DNA of 31,802 nucleotides from DATAFF01 sp036257595 (lineage in GTDB: Bacteria; Pseudomonadota; Alphaproteobacteria; Rhizobiales; Aestuariivirgaceae): assembly GCA_036257595.1 (NCBI GenBank), contig DATAFF010000132.1, positions 1 through 31,802 of the forward strand, read 5' to 3'. Below the pieces are notes generated by a model that was not told the DNA's origin, did no database searches, and worked only from the letters and a program-made list of their open reading frames with translations. How positions within the stretch are numbered: the stretch's first letter is position 1; the number at the start of each line of letters is the position of its first letter. A program made the position numbers and the translations under genes. Below, one piece after another: positions 1 to 7,075 of the stretch.

Positions 1-163
1 TGGTCGCGCATGAATAGCGCGTCCGGAAGTCCGAACATTTAGTGGGTTCCTAGCCTTCCGTCGCATATCGCCACCTGCGACGTCATTGAAAATGGCTCTG
101 CGGGGCTCAGAGCAAGGGGGTCGGAACTCCAGTGACTTGTGCGCCATCCGGCCCTTGACCATA

Positions 164-487
164 TCATCGCCCGCAAATCTCACCCCTCCGGAGTCCGCCG
201 CCACAGCTCCACATAGCCCGCCTCTGGGGTGGGGTCACTCCGCGCCCAAGCTGCACCGCAAGACCAAGGGCCTCAAGCTCTCCCCTCCAGGCACGACGGC
301 GGCTGAGGAAGGTGGCGAGCCGCCGTAACGGGTCCTGCCCTGTGATCGACAGCGCCAGCTCCACATTGCTGTCAGGCTCGGCCGTGCCCCTCGCTCGTTT
401 GCCGGACAGAAAGACAGCTTGTACGTCGGGGGTTTTCTTCGCCCACGAGATGATGGTGGCCAGCTGCTCATCGGTGAGCTGGTGCAT
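164..487 (-). CDS. Small nucleotidyltransferase-fold protein with degenerate active site
   Basis: A 107-residue protein whose N-terminal half resembles the MNT-type nucleotidyltransferase fold (small NTases, often antitoxins or partners of HEPN proteins). The stretch FLSGKRARGTAEPDSNVELA lines up with the family pattern G-S-x-x-R-G followed by D-S-D-x-D. Here the Ser after the Gly is Lys, and the two metal-binding Asp are Asn and Glu, so catalysis is doubtful. Residues after about 75 are basic and do not look like the family, so a C-terminal frameshift is possible. The start at 487 is the first ATG downstream of an inverted repeat (495-516). It is divergent from the serine recombinase and no HEPN partner is visible. 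The fold call is fairly likely; activity is unlikely. Confidence 0.6.
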   Translation of the reverse strand: MHQLTDEQLATIISWAKKTPDVQAVFLSGKRARGTAEPDSNVELALSITGQDPLRRLATFLSRRRAWRGELEALGLAVQLGRGVTPPQRRAMWSCGGGLRRGEICGR

Positions 488-494
488 GAGCTGA

Positions 495-516
495 CCCTAT
501 CACAGTCGCAATAGGG
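495..516. repeat. Inverted repeat upstream of the nucleotidyltransferase-like gene
   Basis: CCCTAT (495-500) and ATAGGG (511-516) are perfect inverted copies separated by 10 bases. The repeat lies just before the start codon at 487, where an operator or a 5' leader hairpin would sit. Which protein binds it, if any, cannot be seen. Confidence 0.4.
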
Positions 517-550
517 CAAGGTCATGTGAGTCTGCCAGAACGACTCAAAT

Positions 551-587
551 CGAGTCTCACACGAATAGAGTTTGACAACGAGACTCG
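551..587. repeat. Inverted-repeat cluster before the serine recombinase (operator or res-like site)
   Basis: CGAGTCTC (551-558) and GAGACTCG (580-587) are perfect 8-bp inverted copies with 21 bases between them. The shorter cores GAGTC or GACTC also occur at 528-532, 542-546, 552-556 and 582-586, in alternating orientation. The cluster overlaps the predicted promoter at 572-600. Serine resolvases often bind their own promoter region, so autoregulation or a resolution site is plausible but not shown. Confidence 0.5.
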
Positions 588-600
588 TAGGTCGCACTAT
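572..600 (+). promoter_or_regulatory. Predicted sigma70-type promoter of the serine recombinase
   Basis: TTGACA (572-577), a 17-base spacer, then CACTAT (595-600). The -35 is a consensus match and the -10 keeps the key A and final T. The ribosome binding site GGAGGGG (627-633) and the ATG at 637 follow. The right arm of the inverted repeat falls in the spacer, so a bound protein would block polymerase. Confidence 0.6.
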
Positions 601-636
601 CTCTTTTGATCTACTGAGACAAAAACGGAGGGGACC

Positions 637-1224
637 ATGACAATCGGGACCATGAAGATCGGTTACGCGAGAACCAGCACTGTCGAACAGATCGCGGGCC
701 TTGAGGCCCAGGATTGCGAGCTGCGGGCGGCAGGGGTTGAGAAGGTGTTCAGCGAACGTGTGTCGTCGGTGGCGAAGCGTGAGCAGCTTGAGGCTGCCCT
801 CGACTTTTGCCGCCAAGGGGACGTGCTCGTCGTGACCAAGCTGGACCGACTGGCTCGCTCCATGACTGACCCTGTCGCCATCACCTCGAAACTCAAGGCC
901 AAGGGCGTCGAGCTCCAAGTGCTCGCTATGGCACTCGACACCGCGACACCCACCGGCAAGCTCATGCTGAACCTCATGGGCAGCTTCGCGGAGTTCGAGC
1001 GCGAGATTATGCTGGAGCGCCAGCGGGAGGGAGTGGCCAAGGCCAAGGCCGAGGGCAAGTATCGCGGACGGGTCCCCACGGCCCAGCGCAAGGCCGCCGA
1101 GGTGGTCCAGCTGCGGGGCCAAGGCGTGAAGCCGGAGGAGATCGCGGCCAAGCTCGGGATCAGCCGAGCTTCGGTCTTCCGTGTACTGAAGGATCGACGT
1201 AATGCAGCGAACGGACGCTATTGA
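637..1224 (+). CDS. Serine recombinase (resolvase/invertase family)
   Basis: A 195-residue site-specific DNA recombinase of the small resolvase/invertase type. The N-terminal catalytic domain starts with YARTSTVEQ, giving the nucleophile Ser14 and Arg12. The active-site motif LDRLARS supplies Asp70, Arg71 and Arg74, and the long E helix region (FAEFEREIMLERQREG) follows. A C-terminal helix-turn-helix covers about residues 163-185 (EEIAAKLGISRASVFRVL). The length is the usual one for the family. The start at 637 sits just after GGAGGGG; a second ATG at 652 is in frame but too far from that site. It lies in the integrative element, upstream of a separate tyrosine integrase, and may resolve multimers or invert a segment. 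An inverted-repeat cluster lies over its promoter. Confidence 0.93.
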   Translation: MTIGTMKIGYARTSTVEQIAGLEAQDCELRAAGVEKVFSERVSSVAKREQLEAALDFCRQGDVLVVTKLDRLARSMTDPVAITSKLKAKGVELQVLAMALDTATPTGKLMLNLMGSFAEFEREIMLERQREGVAKAKAEGKYRGRVPTAQRKAAEVVQLRGQGVKPEEIAAKLGISRASVFRVLKDRRNAANGRY

Positions 1225-1477
1225 TCGGTATTGCAGGAAGCAGAGGTAAAGGCTCGAACAGAGGGTCTTCCCCCCAACGTCAAAGCGGAAAGGGGGGTCC
1301 AAGTACAGGTAGCTGTACCAGTACCGCACCAAGTGGATAAACGGGACAAAGCACGGGCTCCGATAAATCGCGGATTTTGGCCAGTTCCTGCGGCTGCTGT
1401 CACGACATGTGGAAAAGATTTGGTTCCACACGGCCCCCGAAGAGATGACCCGAAACATTAGTGATAGACATGTGAGT
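1225..1477. other. Intergenic segment with several hairpin-forming repeats
   Basis: No convincing gene: the open frames here lack family resemblance and ribosome binding sites. It holds three inverted repeats: a C6/G6 pair (1270-1275 with 1292-1297), GTACAG-GTAG-CTGTAC (1303-1318), and the longer palindrome at 1408-1430. The density of hairpins between two recombinase genes suggests regulatory or recombination sites. Confidence 0.5.
1408..1430. promoter_or_regulatory. 23-bp operator-like palindrome TGTGGAA-N9-TTCCACA
   Basis: TGTGGAA (1408-1414) and TTCCACA (1424-1430) are perfect 7-bp inverted copies with 9 bases between them. The site lies about 50 bases before the 41-aa ORF that opens the integrase gene chain. 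Arm length and spacing suit a dimeric regulator or a directionality factor. No partner can be named. Confidence 0.4.
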
Positions 1478-1603
1478 ATGAGCGATACAGCAGAAATGGC
1501 CGGCGTAGGCGCAGCCGCACTCTCACCTTTAGGCATTTCAGGCGCTGTCGAGTCGGTTCAGCCGCGATACGTCCGGGCCGCCGATCTGGCGGTGATTAAC
1601 TGA
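1478..1603 (+). CDS. Short 41-residue ORF heading the excisionase-integrase chain
   Basis: The ATG at 1478 opens a 41-codon frame whose TGA stop shares a base with the ATG of the next gene (TGATG at 1601-1605). The end of the peptide, PRYVRAADLAVIN, resembles the opening of AlpA/excisionase-type helix-turn-helix proteins (YLR-x-x-D-x-A), so it could be a cut-down HTH gene or a leader that couples translation to the genes behind it. I do not recognise a full family. The frame stays open further upstream, but those residues look random. The overlap pattern, shared by the next junction, is the main reason to call it real. Confidence 0.45.
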   Translation: MSDTAEMAGVGAAALSPLGISGAVESVQPRYVRAADLAVIN

Positions 1604-1854
1604 TGGCTCGGCAGGTCGCATTTCCGCCTGATGCCTGGCCTCGCGAAATGAACGCAGAACTCGCGGCCGGCTATTGTGGTGAGCCGTCCGTCGAAGCGTT
1701 TCTCGCAAAGGTCGGGAAGGTCTACCCCGAACCGATAAGGACTCCAGGCGTGCTGCCGAAATGGCACCGCCGGAAACTCGACCAGGCGATCGATCAGCGT
1801 CATGGACTCCGAGCGGACGGTTCGCTCGTGGAGGATCTGGAGGCACTTATCTGA
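1603..1854 (+). CDS. Excisionase-like small protein upstream of integrase
   Basis: An 83-residue protein of the kind often found directly before tyrosine integrases in alphaproteobacterial genomic islands. The segment from about residue 16 (NAELAAGYCGEPSVEAFLAK) can form a helix-turn-helix of the AlpA/Xis type, followed by a short beta segment YPEPIRTPGVLPKW and a closing helix with KLDQAID. Its ATG overlaps the previous stop and its own TGA overlaps the integrase ATG (TGATG at 1852-1856), so the three genes are probably translated by coupled re-initiation. Likely role: DNA-binding directionality factor or repressor for the integrase. The family is inferred from pattern and position only. Confidence 0.65.
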   Translation: MARQVAFPPDAWPREMNAELAAGYCGEPSVEAFLAKVGKVYPEPIRTPGVLPKWHRRKLDQAIDQRHGLRADGSLVEDLEALI

Positions 1855-3056
1855 TGCCGCGGCGCAAACCTCAGGGCTGGCCTGCCTATATGGTCGCCAA
1901 GCGCCTCCGCGGCGGCGTTACCGGCTACTATTGGGCACCGCCGACATGGGCCCTCAAGAAGGACTGTCCTTTGACGCGGGAAGCGCTCGATACCGACTAT
2001 GCGGAAGCGAAACGCCGGTGTGACGAGGTTCTCAACCCCCAACTTCAGGGATGGATGAAGCGGGGCGATGTCGGTGAGAGGTCGCCGCGACTCGAGCCGG
2101 GCACCTTCGATTGGATGGTGGCGACGTTCAAGCGGTCGCCGAAATATGCCGGCCTCCCGCCAAAGACGCGAAGAAGCTACGACGCCGCCCTCGCCCTCAT
2201 TGGCAATCACATCGTCAAGGATAGCCGGCGTGTCGGATCATTCAGCCTCAAGGCGATCACCGGCGCAGTTGTCGACAAACTCTATGTCAAACTCCTGACC
2301 CGCGATGATGGCACTGAGCGCCGGCGGACCGTCAATCTCGCGATGGCGGTGGCGCGACGGGCTTGGAATGTGGCGCGACGGGCGAGCGCTGATCGGGTGC
2401 CACTGGAAAACCCGTTCGAAAGAATGGGGCTCAAATACCGGCCAAAGCAAACACAACCTGTCACGCGAGAGGAGCTGATGCGCCTCGTCGCCGCCGCCGA
2501 TGCTGCCGCCGCACCCTCGATCGGCACCGCCTGCATGATCAGCTTCTATTGGCTCCTGCGCCAATCCGATTGCCTCAAGCTTGCATGGGGTTCATATCGG
2601 CCGGCAGATACTCCGGGCGTGGCGCGCCTGGTTCACCACAAGACGGGCCAGCCGGTCGAGGTGCCGCTGTTTGACGATGACGGCACGACGCTCTTCCCTG
2701 AATTATGCGATCGGCTCGACGCGAGCCGGCGACTCGGATCGGTGATCGTCATGCGCGATCAGCCGGATCGCTTCCGGAAGGTTCATCTGCCGTGGAAGCT
2801 GGACCATTTCCGGCACGCTTTCGCTGAGATCCGCGAAGCGGCCGGGCTTGAGGACTCGGTGACCTTTATGGGATTGCGCCACGGTGGTCTGACCGAAGGT
2901 GCCGATGTCGGGCTGAGTGATGCGCAGATGCGGGCACTGTCTGGGCATCAAACTGCAGCTGCATTGCTCCGGTATTCGCAGGCCACGAGCCGGCAGAGAA
3001 AAGTTGGTGCGCGTTTGCGTCGTGATGGAACGAAACAGGGTAATTTGTCGGAATAG
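1854..3056 (+). CDS. Tyrosine recombinase / phage-type integrase
   Basis: A 400-residue site-specific integrase. The start at 1854 is set by the TGATG overlap with the gene before; the longer in-frame extension overlaps that gene and reads as noise. An N-terminal arm/core-binding part precedes the catalytic domain. Visible catalytic residues are Arg236 (LLRQSDCLKLAW), Arg342 (GLRHGGLTE), His365 (LSGHQ) and the nucleophile Tyr374 (LLRYSQ). In the H-x-x-R motif the first position is Met339, a replacement I believe occurs in related island integrases. The gene runs toward the 3' end of a tRNA-Lys gene 58 bases away, the classic layout of an element integrated at a tRNA. It probably integrates and excises the element left of the tRNA. 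Confidence 0.93.
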   Translation: MPRRKPQGWPAYMVAKRLRGGVTGYYWAPPTWALKKDCPLTREALDTDYAEAKRRCDEVLNPQLQGWMKRGDVGERSPRLEPGTFDWMVATFKRSPKYAGLPPKTRRSYDAALALIGNHIVKDSRRVGSFSLKAITGAVVDKLYVKLLTRDDGTERRRTVNLAMAVARRAWNVARRASADRVPLENPFERMGLKYRPKQTQPVTREELMRLVAAADAAAAPSIGTACMISFYWLLRQSDCLKLAWGSYRPADTPGVARLVHHKTGQPVEVPLFDDDGTTLFPELCDRLDASRRLGSVIVMRDQPDRFRKVHLPWKLDHFRHAFAEIREAAGLEDSVTFMGLRHGGLTEGADVGLSDAQMRALSGHQTAAALLRYSQATSRQRKVGARLRRDGTKQGNLSE

Positions 3057-3092
3057 AGCTGCTGACGACTTGTCGGAATGGATTTTTCGGAA
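3046..3092 (+). repeat. TTGTCGGAAT direct repeats between integrase and tRNA
   Basis: TTGTCGGAAT occurs at 3046-3055 and 3070-3079, and a shorter TCGGAA at 3087-3092. The first copy covers the integrase stop codon. Short direct repeats between an integrase gene and its tRNA attachment site are candidate arm-type binding sites for the integrase. Function is inferred from position. Confidence 0.5.
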
Positions 3093-3114
3093 GCAGCTAA
3101 GGTGTTGTTTCAGT

Positions 3115-3190
<76 letters not shown>

Positions 3191-3352
3191 GCGCCAAAAG
3201 ACCGCACACAGGAACCATGCCTGATGCGGCCACTCTCTATCAGAGCGGCGCCGGACTGTCCAGACTTCCTGATCCCGGAAATCTTGCCTTTCAGTCTCGA
3301 ATTGGGCCACACAGAGACGACCTGGTGTCGCCTGAGGACAAGCAGGGTAGGG

Positions 3353-4072
3353 ATGCACAGTCAGTTGAGCGATCTGCCGATCGTCTTCGCGGAGGTGTCG
3401 CTGACCGCCGGCTCCGTCGCCATTTTGCGGGAGTTGTCGCTCACCATCGCGCCCGGTCCTCCCACCGTGCTGCTCGGTCCCAACGGTTCCGGAAAGAGCA
3501 GCGTGCTTCACTTGGCGATGGGTCTCGTGCGGCCGAGCAATGGCACGATCAGCTGGGGCGGCCATCCCATCGAGGAGGCGCGCCGTCTGGCGATCGTGTT
3601 CCAGCGCCCGGTGATGTTGCGCCGATCCGTCGCTGCCAATGTTCTCTATGCCTTGCGGGCTAGCGGCAATGCCGCCCACGCCGCTCAGAAGGTCGAAACC
3701 GTCCTGCGGCGCGTCGGGCTCGCGGGCTTCGAGGAGCGTCCGGCGCGCCGCCTTTCCGGCGGCGAGCAGCAGCGCCTTGCACTGGCCCGGGCGCTTGCAA
3801 CCGACCCGCAGGTCCTGTTTCTCGATGAGCCCACCGCCAGCCTCGATCCCGCGGCCACGAAGGGGGTGGAGGAGATCGTGCAGTCGATCGCTCGCTCCGG
3901 CGTCAAGATCGTCATGGCGACGCATGATCTTGGCCAGGCCCGACGGCTCGCCGGCGATATCGTGCTGCTGGTGCGCGGCCGGGTCATGGAGCATGCTCCG
4001 GCGGCAACCCTGTTTGCCAATCCGCAATCGCGCGAAGCTGCCGCCTTCCTGCGGGGCGATCTGGTGCTGTAG
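3353..4072 (+). CDS. ABC transporter ATP-binding protein, tungstate (TupC)-like
   Basis: A 239-residue ABC ATPase. It has Walker A GPNGSGKSS (42-50), a Q-loop in VFQRPVMLRR, signature LSGGEQQ (134-140), Walker B VLFLDEP (154-160) and H-loop His191. The compact size, QRPVMLRRSVAANV and THDLGQARRLA resemble the TupC-type ATPases of tungstate/molybdate importers. The frame is open upstream to 3224, but those residues look non-coding and would run into the tRNA promoter, so the ATG at 3353 behind a purine-rich GGGTAGGG is preferred. The usual partners, a binding protein and one permease, are not adjacent: upstream is the tRNA and downstream genes are convergent. It is either an orphan subunit or its partners are elsewhere. 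Confidence 0.8.
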   Translation: MHSQLSDLPIVFAEVSLTAGSVAILRELSLTIAPGPPTVLLGPNGSGKSSVLHLAMGLVRPSNGTISWGGHPIEEARRLAIVFQRPVMLRRSVAANVLYALRASGNAAHAAQKVETVLRRVGLAGFEERPARRLSGGEQQRLALARALATDPQVLFLDEPTASLDPAATKGVEEIVQSIARSGVKIVMATHDLGQARRLAGDIVLLVRGRVMEHAPAATLFANPQSREAAAFLRGDLVL

Positions 4073-4133
4073 CCCAGAAGCACAAGGGGTGGAAGATCTT
4101 CGGCAAAGGCGAGATCGACGGTTTGCAGCTGCC

Positions 4134-4973
4134 CTATCGGGCGCCAGCAGCCGGCACAGCCGGTTTGGCCGCGGCGCGGCGGGTGCGCAGCAGCGCTTGC
4201 GCGATCAGCATGAGACTGAGCGATGCGAGCAGCACCACAGTGCCCACCGCATTGATCTCGGGTGTCACGCCGCGACGAATCGACGAGAAGACGTAGATCG
4301 GCAGCGTCGTGTCCGGCCCGGCAACGAAGAAGGCGATGATGAAGTCCTCGAAGGAGAAGGTGAAAGCGAGCAGGAAGCCCGCCACGATGGCCGGTGCGAG
4401 GAGCGGCAGCACCACTTGGCGAAAGGTGCCGAATGGCGTGGCGTAGAGGTCGGCGGCAGCTTCGACCAGCGCTTGATCCATGCCGGTCAGCCGTGCTCGC
4501 ACGATCAGGATCACCACCGCGATGTTGAACAGGACATGGGCCGCGGTAACCGTCCAGCTTCCCATCTCGGCGCGCCGGCCAAGCATCCATTCGATCGTCG
4601 GATTCAACGTATCGAACAGCGTTACGAAGGCGATCAGCGTGGCAATGCCGATGACCACGCTCGGTACCATGATGGCGACATAGATCAGGGCATCGAAAAG
4701 CTGTCGCAGCACCCCCTTGAGGCGTTCGAGGCCGAGCGCGGCCAGCGTGCCGATCACTGTCGAAAGAAAGGCGGTGGCGAGCGCGATGCCGATGCTGGTC
4801 CTCAGTGCTCTGACGATCAGCTCGTTGGAGAAGGCGATGGCATACCACTGCGTCGAGAAGCCCTGCCAGTCCATGGCATAGCGGCCGGAATTGAACGAGA
4901 AGAACACCACAAGCGCGATCGGCGCGTAAAGGAAGAGGTAGATGAAACCGGCATAGAGGCGCATCGGCGTCAT
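4134..4973 (-). CDS. Polyamine-type ABC transporter permease (PotC-like)
   Basis: A 279-residue inner-membrane permease with about six hydrophobic segments, starting MTPMRLYAGFIYLFLYAPIALVV, the typical PotC/YdcV opening. The cytoplasmic coupling loop reads EAAADLYATPFGTFRQVVLP, the family's EAA motif. The ATG at 4973 overlaps the stop of the preceding permease by four bases (ATGA), so the two are translationally coupled; the longer open frame upstream is a shadow of that permease. It is last in the operon ATPase, binding protein, permease 1, permease 2. Imports polyamines or a similar small cation by family; the exact substrate is not visible in the sequence. Confidence 0.9.
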   Translation of the reverse strand: MTPMRLYAGFIYLFLYAPIALVVFFSFNSGRYAMDWQGFSTQWYAIAFSNELIVRALRTSIGIALATAFLSTVIGTLAALGLERLKGVLRQLFDALIYVAIMVPSVVIGIATLIAFVTLFDTLNPTIEWMLGRRAEMGSWTVTAAHVLFNIAVVILIVRARLTGMDQALVEAAADLYATPFGTFRQVVLPLLAPAIVAGFLLAFTFSFEDFIIAFFVAGPDTTLPIYVFSSIRRGVTPEINAVGTVVLLASLSLMLIAQALLRTRRAAAKPAVPAAGAR

Positions 4974-5890
4974 ACCAGTGCCACCCGACGTTGTCCGGAA
5001 AGCCCGAGGACGAAGCGCATATAGACGACGATGGTCGCGAACATGATGGCGACCAGTGCCACCGACACAGCGGCGCCGAACGGCCAATTGCGGGATTGCA
5101 GGAAGAGGTCGACCAGTGCGTTGCCGATGAAGAAGACTTTGCCGCCCCCCAGGAACTGCGGCAGGATGTAGTCGCCCATCAGCAGGATGAAGACGAGCAT
5201 CGAGCCGGTGGCAACACCGGGCAGCGACATCGGGAGCGTGATCTGCATGAAGCTCGACAACGGCGTCGCCCCGAGGTCGGCGGCGGCTTCGATGAGTCGG
5301 CGGTCGAGCTTTTCGAGACTCACATAGATCGGCGGCACCATCAGCGGCAGGAAGCCGTAGACGGCGCCGATCAGCACCGCCGACGGCGTGTTGATGATGC
5401 GCAGATCCTCGATCCCGATTGCCGCAAGCCAGCTCGGGATGCCGCGCGAGCCCAGGATCATCATCCATGCGTAGTAGCGCAGCAGCTGACTCGTCCAGAA
5501 CGGCACGATGCACAGCGCGAGCAGCAGAAGCCGCCACCTCGCCGGTGCCTTGAGCGCCAGGAAATAAGCCATCGGATAGGCGACGATGGCGGTGATCAGC
5601 GTGGCAAGCGGGGCGAGCGTCAGGGTGTTGAGGAACGCCTTGCCGCGGGCCGGCAGGTTCAGATAGTTGGCAAAGGTGAAGGCCGGCGCATAGCCGCCGG
5701 CCGGCGCGCGCTCGCCGAACGAATAGATCACCACCACCGCCAAGGGCAGGATCAGAAGAAAGATGAAGAAGAGCGCGGCCGGGCTGATCAGCAGTGCGGT
5801 GATCAGCGGCGAACGGCCACCGGCCCGCGCTCCCTCATGCGGTCCGGCAACAGTGCCGGCAGCGGTGGCGAGGGAGCGCTGCCGGCTCAT
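4970..5890 (-). CDS. Polyamine-type ABC transporter permease (PotB-like)
   Basis: A 306-residue inner-membrane permease. After a basic N-terminus of about 30 residues comes a strong first membrane segment (LISPAALFFIFLLILPLAVV), then five more. The EAA coupling loop reads EAAADLGATPLSSFMQITLP. The PotB hallmarks IVPFWTSQLLRYYAWM and GDYILPQFLGG are present. The ATG at 5890 lies two bases after the binding-protein stop, and its own stop overlaps the next permease. It forms the heterodimeric channel with the 4134-4973 product. Confidence 0.91.
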   Translation of the reverse strand: MSRQRSLATAAGTVAGPHEGARAGGRSPLITALLISPAALFFIFLLILPLAVVVIYSFGERAPAGGYAPAFTFANYLNLPARGKAFLNTLTLAPLATLITAIVAYPMAYFLALKAPARWRLLLLALCIVPFWTSQLLRYYAWMMILGSRGIPSWLAAIGIEDLRIINTPSAVLIGAVYGFLPLMVPPIYVSLEKLDRRLIEAAADLGATPLSSFMQITLPMSLPGVATGSMLVFILLMGDYILPQFLGGGKVFFIGNALVDLFLQSRNWPFGAAVSVALVAIMFATIVVYMRFVLGLSGQRRVALV

Positions 5891-5892
5891 GC

Positions 5893-7056
5893 TCACGCCG
5901 CCTTGAAACGGGCCATGATCTCCGCGCGCAGTGGATTGGTCAGCGTCTGTGCAGCGCCGAATTCGAGGTTCGACAGCAGCTCTTTCGCCGGATAAAGGAT
6001 CGGATTCTCCAACGTCTCCTTGGGGAGCAGCGCATTGGCGCGCTGGTCGGTTGAGGGATAGCCGTGAGCCTTGACCTCCTTGGCATTGATATCCGGCGTC
6101 AGCAGATAGTCGATCAGCGCATAGGCCGCCTCGCGGTTGGGCGCGCCTTTCGGGACCGCATAATAGTCGGTCCATATCTCTCCGCCCTCCCGACCGATCA
6201 CATACTGCATCTCCGGCAGGTCGCGGTGGAGTTGGGTCGCATCTCCCGTCCAGCACACCGACATCCAGGCATCGCCATTGCGCATCGAGGGCTGGTAATC
6301 GGAATTGATGCCGAACAGATGCGGCTTGACCGCAATCAGCAGCTTCTCGGCGTCGCCAAGCTCCTTCTCGTCGTTGGAGTTGAACGAATAGCCGAACTGC
6401 TTCAGCGCATTGCCGATGGTGGTGAGCTGGTAGTCATGGACCATCACCCGCCCGCTCAATGGTCCCTGGGCAAGCTCCCAGAAGTCTTTCCAGCTCGTCG
6501 GGTTCTGCGTCACCTTCTTGGTATTGATGACATAGCCGGTGGTGCCCCAATCCTTGGGAACCGCATAGACGGTGCCGTTGATGGTGCCCTCGGCGGTGAA
6601 CCGCTTGTCCTGGGCAGCGGCGTCGTAATTGGGCAGCTTGGCCAGTTCGAGCGGCTCGATCAGGCCCAGCTGCTGGTAGGTCGAGATGGTGTAATTGGTC
6701 GGCACGAACACGTCCCAGCCGGTCGAGCCCGCCTGGAGCTTCGCCAGCATCTCTTCATTGGAGCCGAAGACGCTCATATTGACCTTGACGCCCGTCTTGG
6801 CGGCGAAGTCGTCGAGATTCTGCTGGCTGTGATAGTTCGGCCACGTCGTCAGATTGACGGTGCCTGACAGGCCGGCGGCAAAGGCGCGCCGCGGCTTGAG
6901 CCACGGCATGCCGCCGGCGAGTGTCGCAGTGGCCGTGGCAAGGCCCGTGACGGCGAGGAAATGGCGGCGGCTCACTGAGCCCTTTTCCAGTCGCCTCAGT
7001 TCGCGCATGAATTCCTTGGCGCTGATCGGTCGGTTCTCCCAATGCTTCCTGGTCAT
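5893..7056 (-). CDS. Polyamine ABC transporter substrate-binding protein (PotD-like), Tat-exported
   Basis: A 387-residue periplasmic binding protein of the spermidine/putrescine group. The N-terminus carries a twin-arginine signal, SRRHFLAVTG with Arg30-Arg31, then a hydrophobic stretch and a likely cut after AFA near residue 60; the precursor is therefore exported folded. The mature part begins with the family's strand-loop pattern (VNLTTWPNYHSQQNLDDF), followed by WDVFVPTNYTI, VPKDWGTTGYVIN and the late WTGDATQLHRD. The ATG at 7056 follows AAGGAGGAGAAGA, an excellent ribosome binding site; the extension upstream is noise. It lies 19 bases after the ATPase stop. Specificity for putrescine or spermidine cannot be read from motifs alone. 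Confidence 0.9.
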   Translation of the reverse strand: MTRKHWENRPISAKEFMRELRRLEKGSVSRRHFLAVTGLATATATLAGGMPWLKPRRAFAAGLSGTVNLTTWPNYHSQQNLDDFAAKTGVKVNMSVFGSNEEMLAKLQAGSTGWDVFVPTNYTISTYQQLGLIEPLELAKLPNYDAAAQDKRFTAEGTINGTVYAVPKDWGTTGYVINTKKVTQNPTSWKDFWELAQGPLSGRVMVHDYQLTTIGNALKQFGYSFNSNDEKELGDAEKLLIAVKPHLFGINSDYQPSMRNGDAWMSVCWTGDATQLHRDLPEMQYVIGREGGEIWTDYYAVPKGAPNREAAYALIDYLLTPDINAKEVKAHGYPSTDQRANALLPKETLENPILYPAKELLSNLEFGAAQTLTNPLRAEIMARFKAA

Positions 7057-7075
7057 TCTTCTCCTCCTTGAAAAC

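Noticed and set aside
1231..1461. A 76-codon plus-strand frame after the serine recombinase
   Set aside because: No ribosome binding site or recognisable fold, and it would span several hairpin repeats.
235..1536. A 433-codon minus-strand open frame over the serine recombinase
   Set aside because: Its translation is low-complexity and motif-free, and the recombinase on the plus strand is certain.
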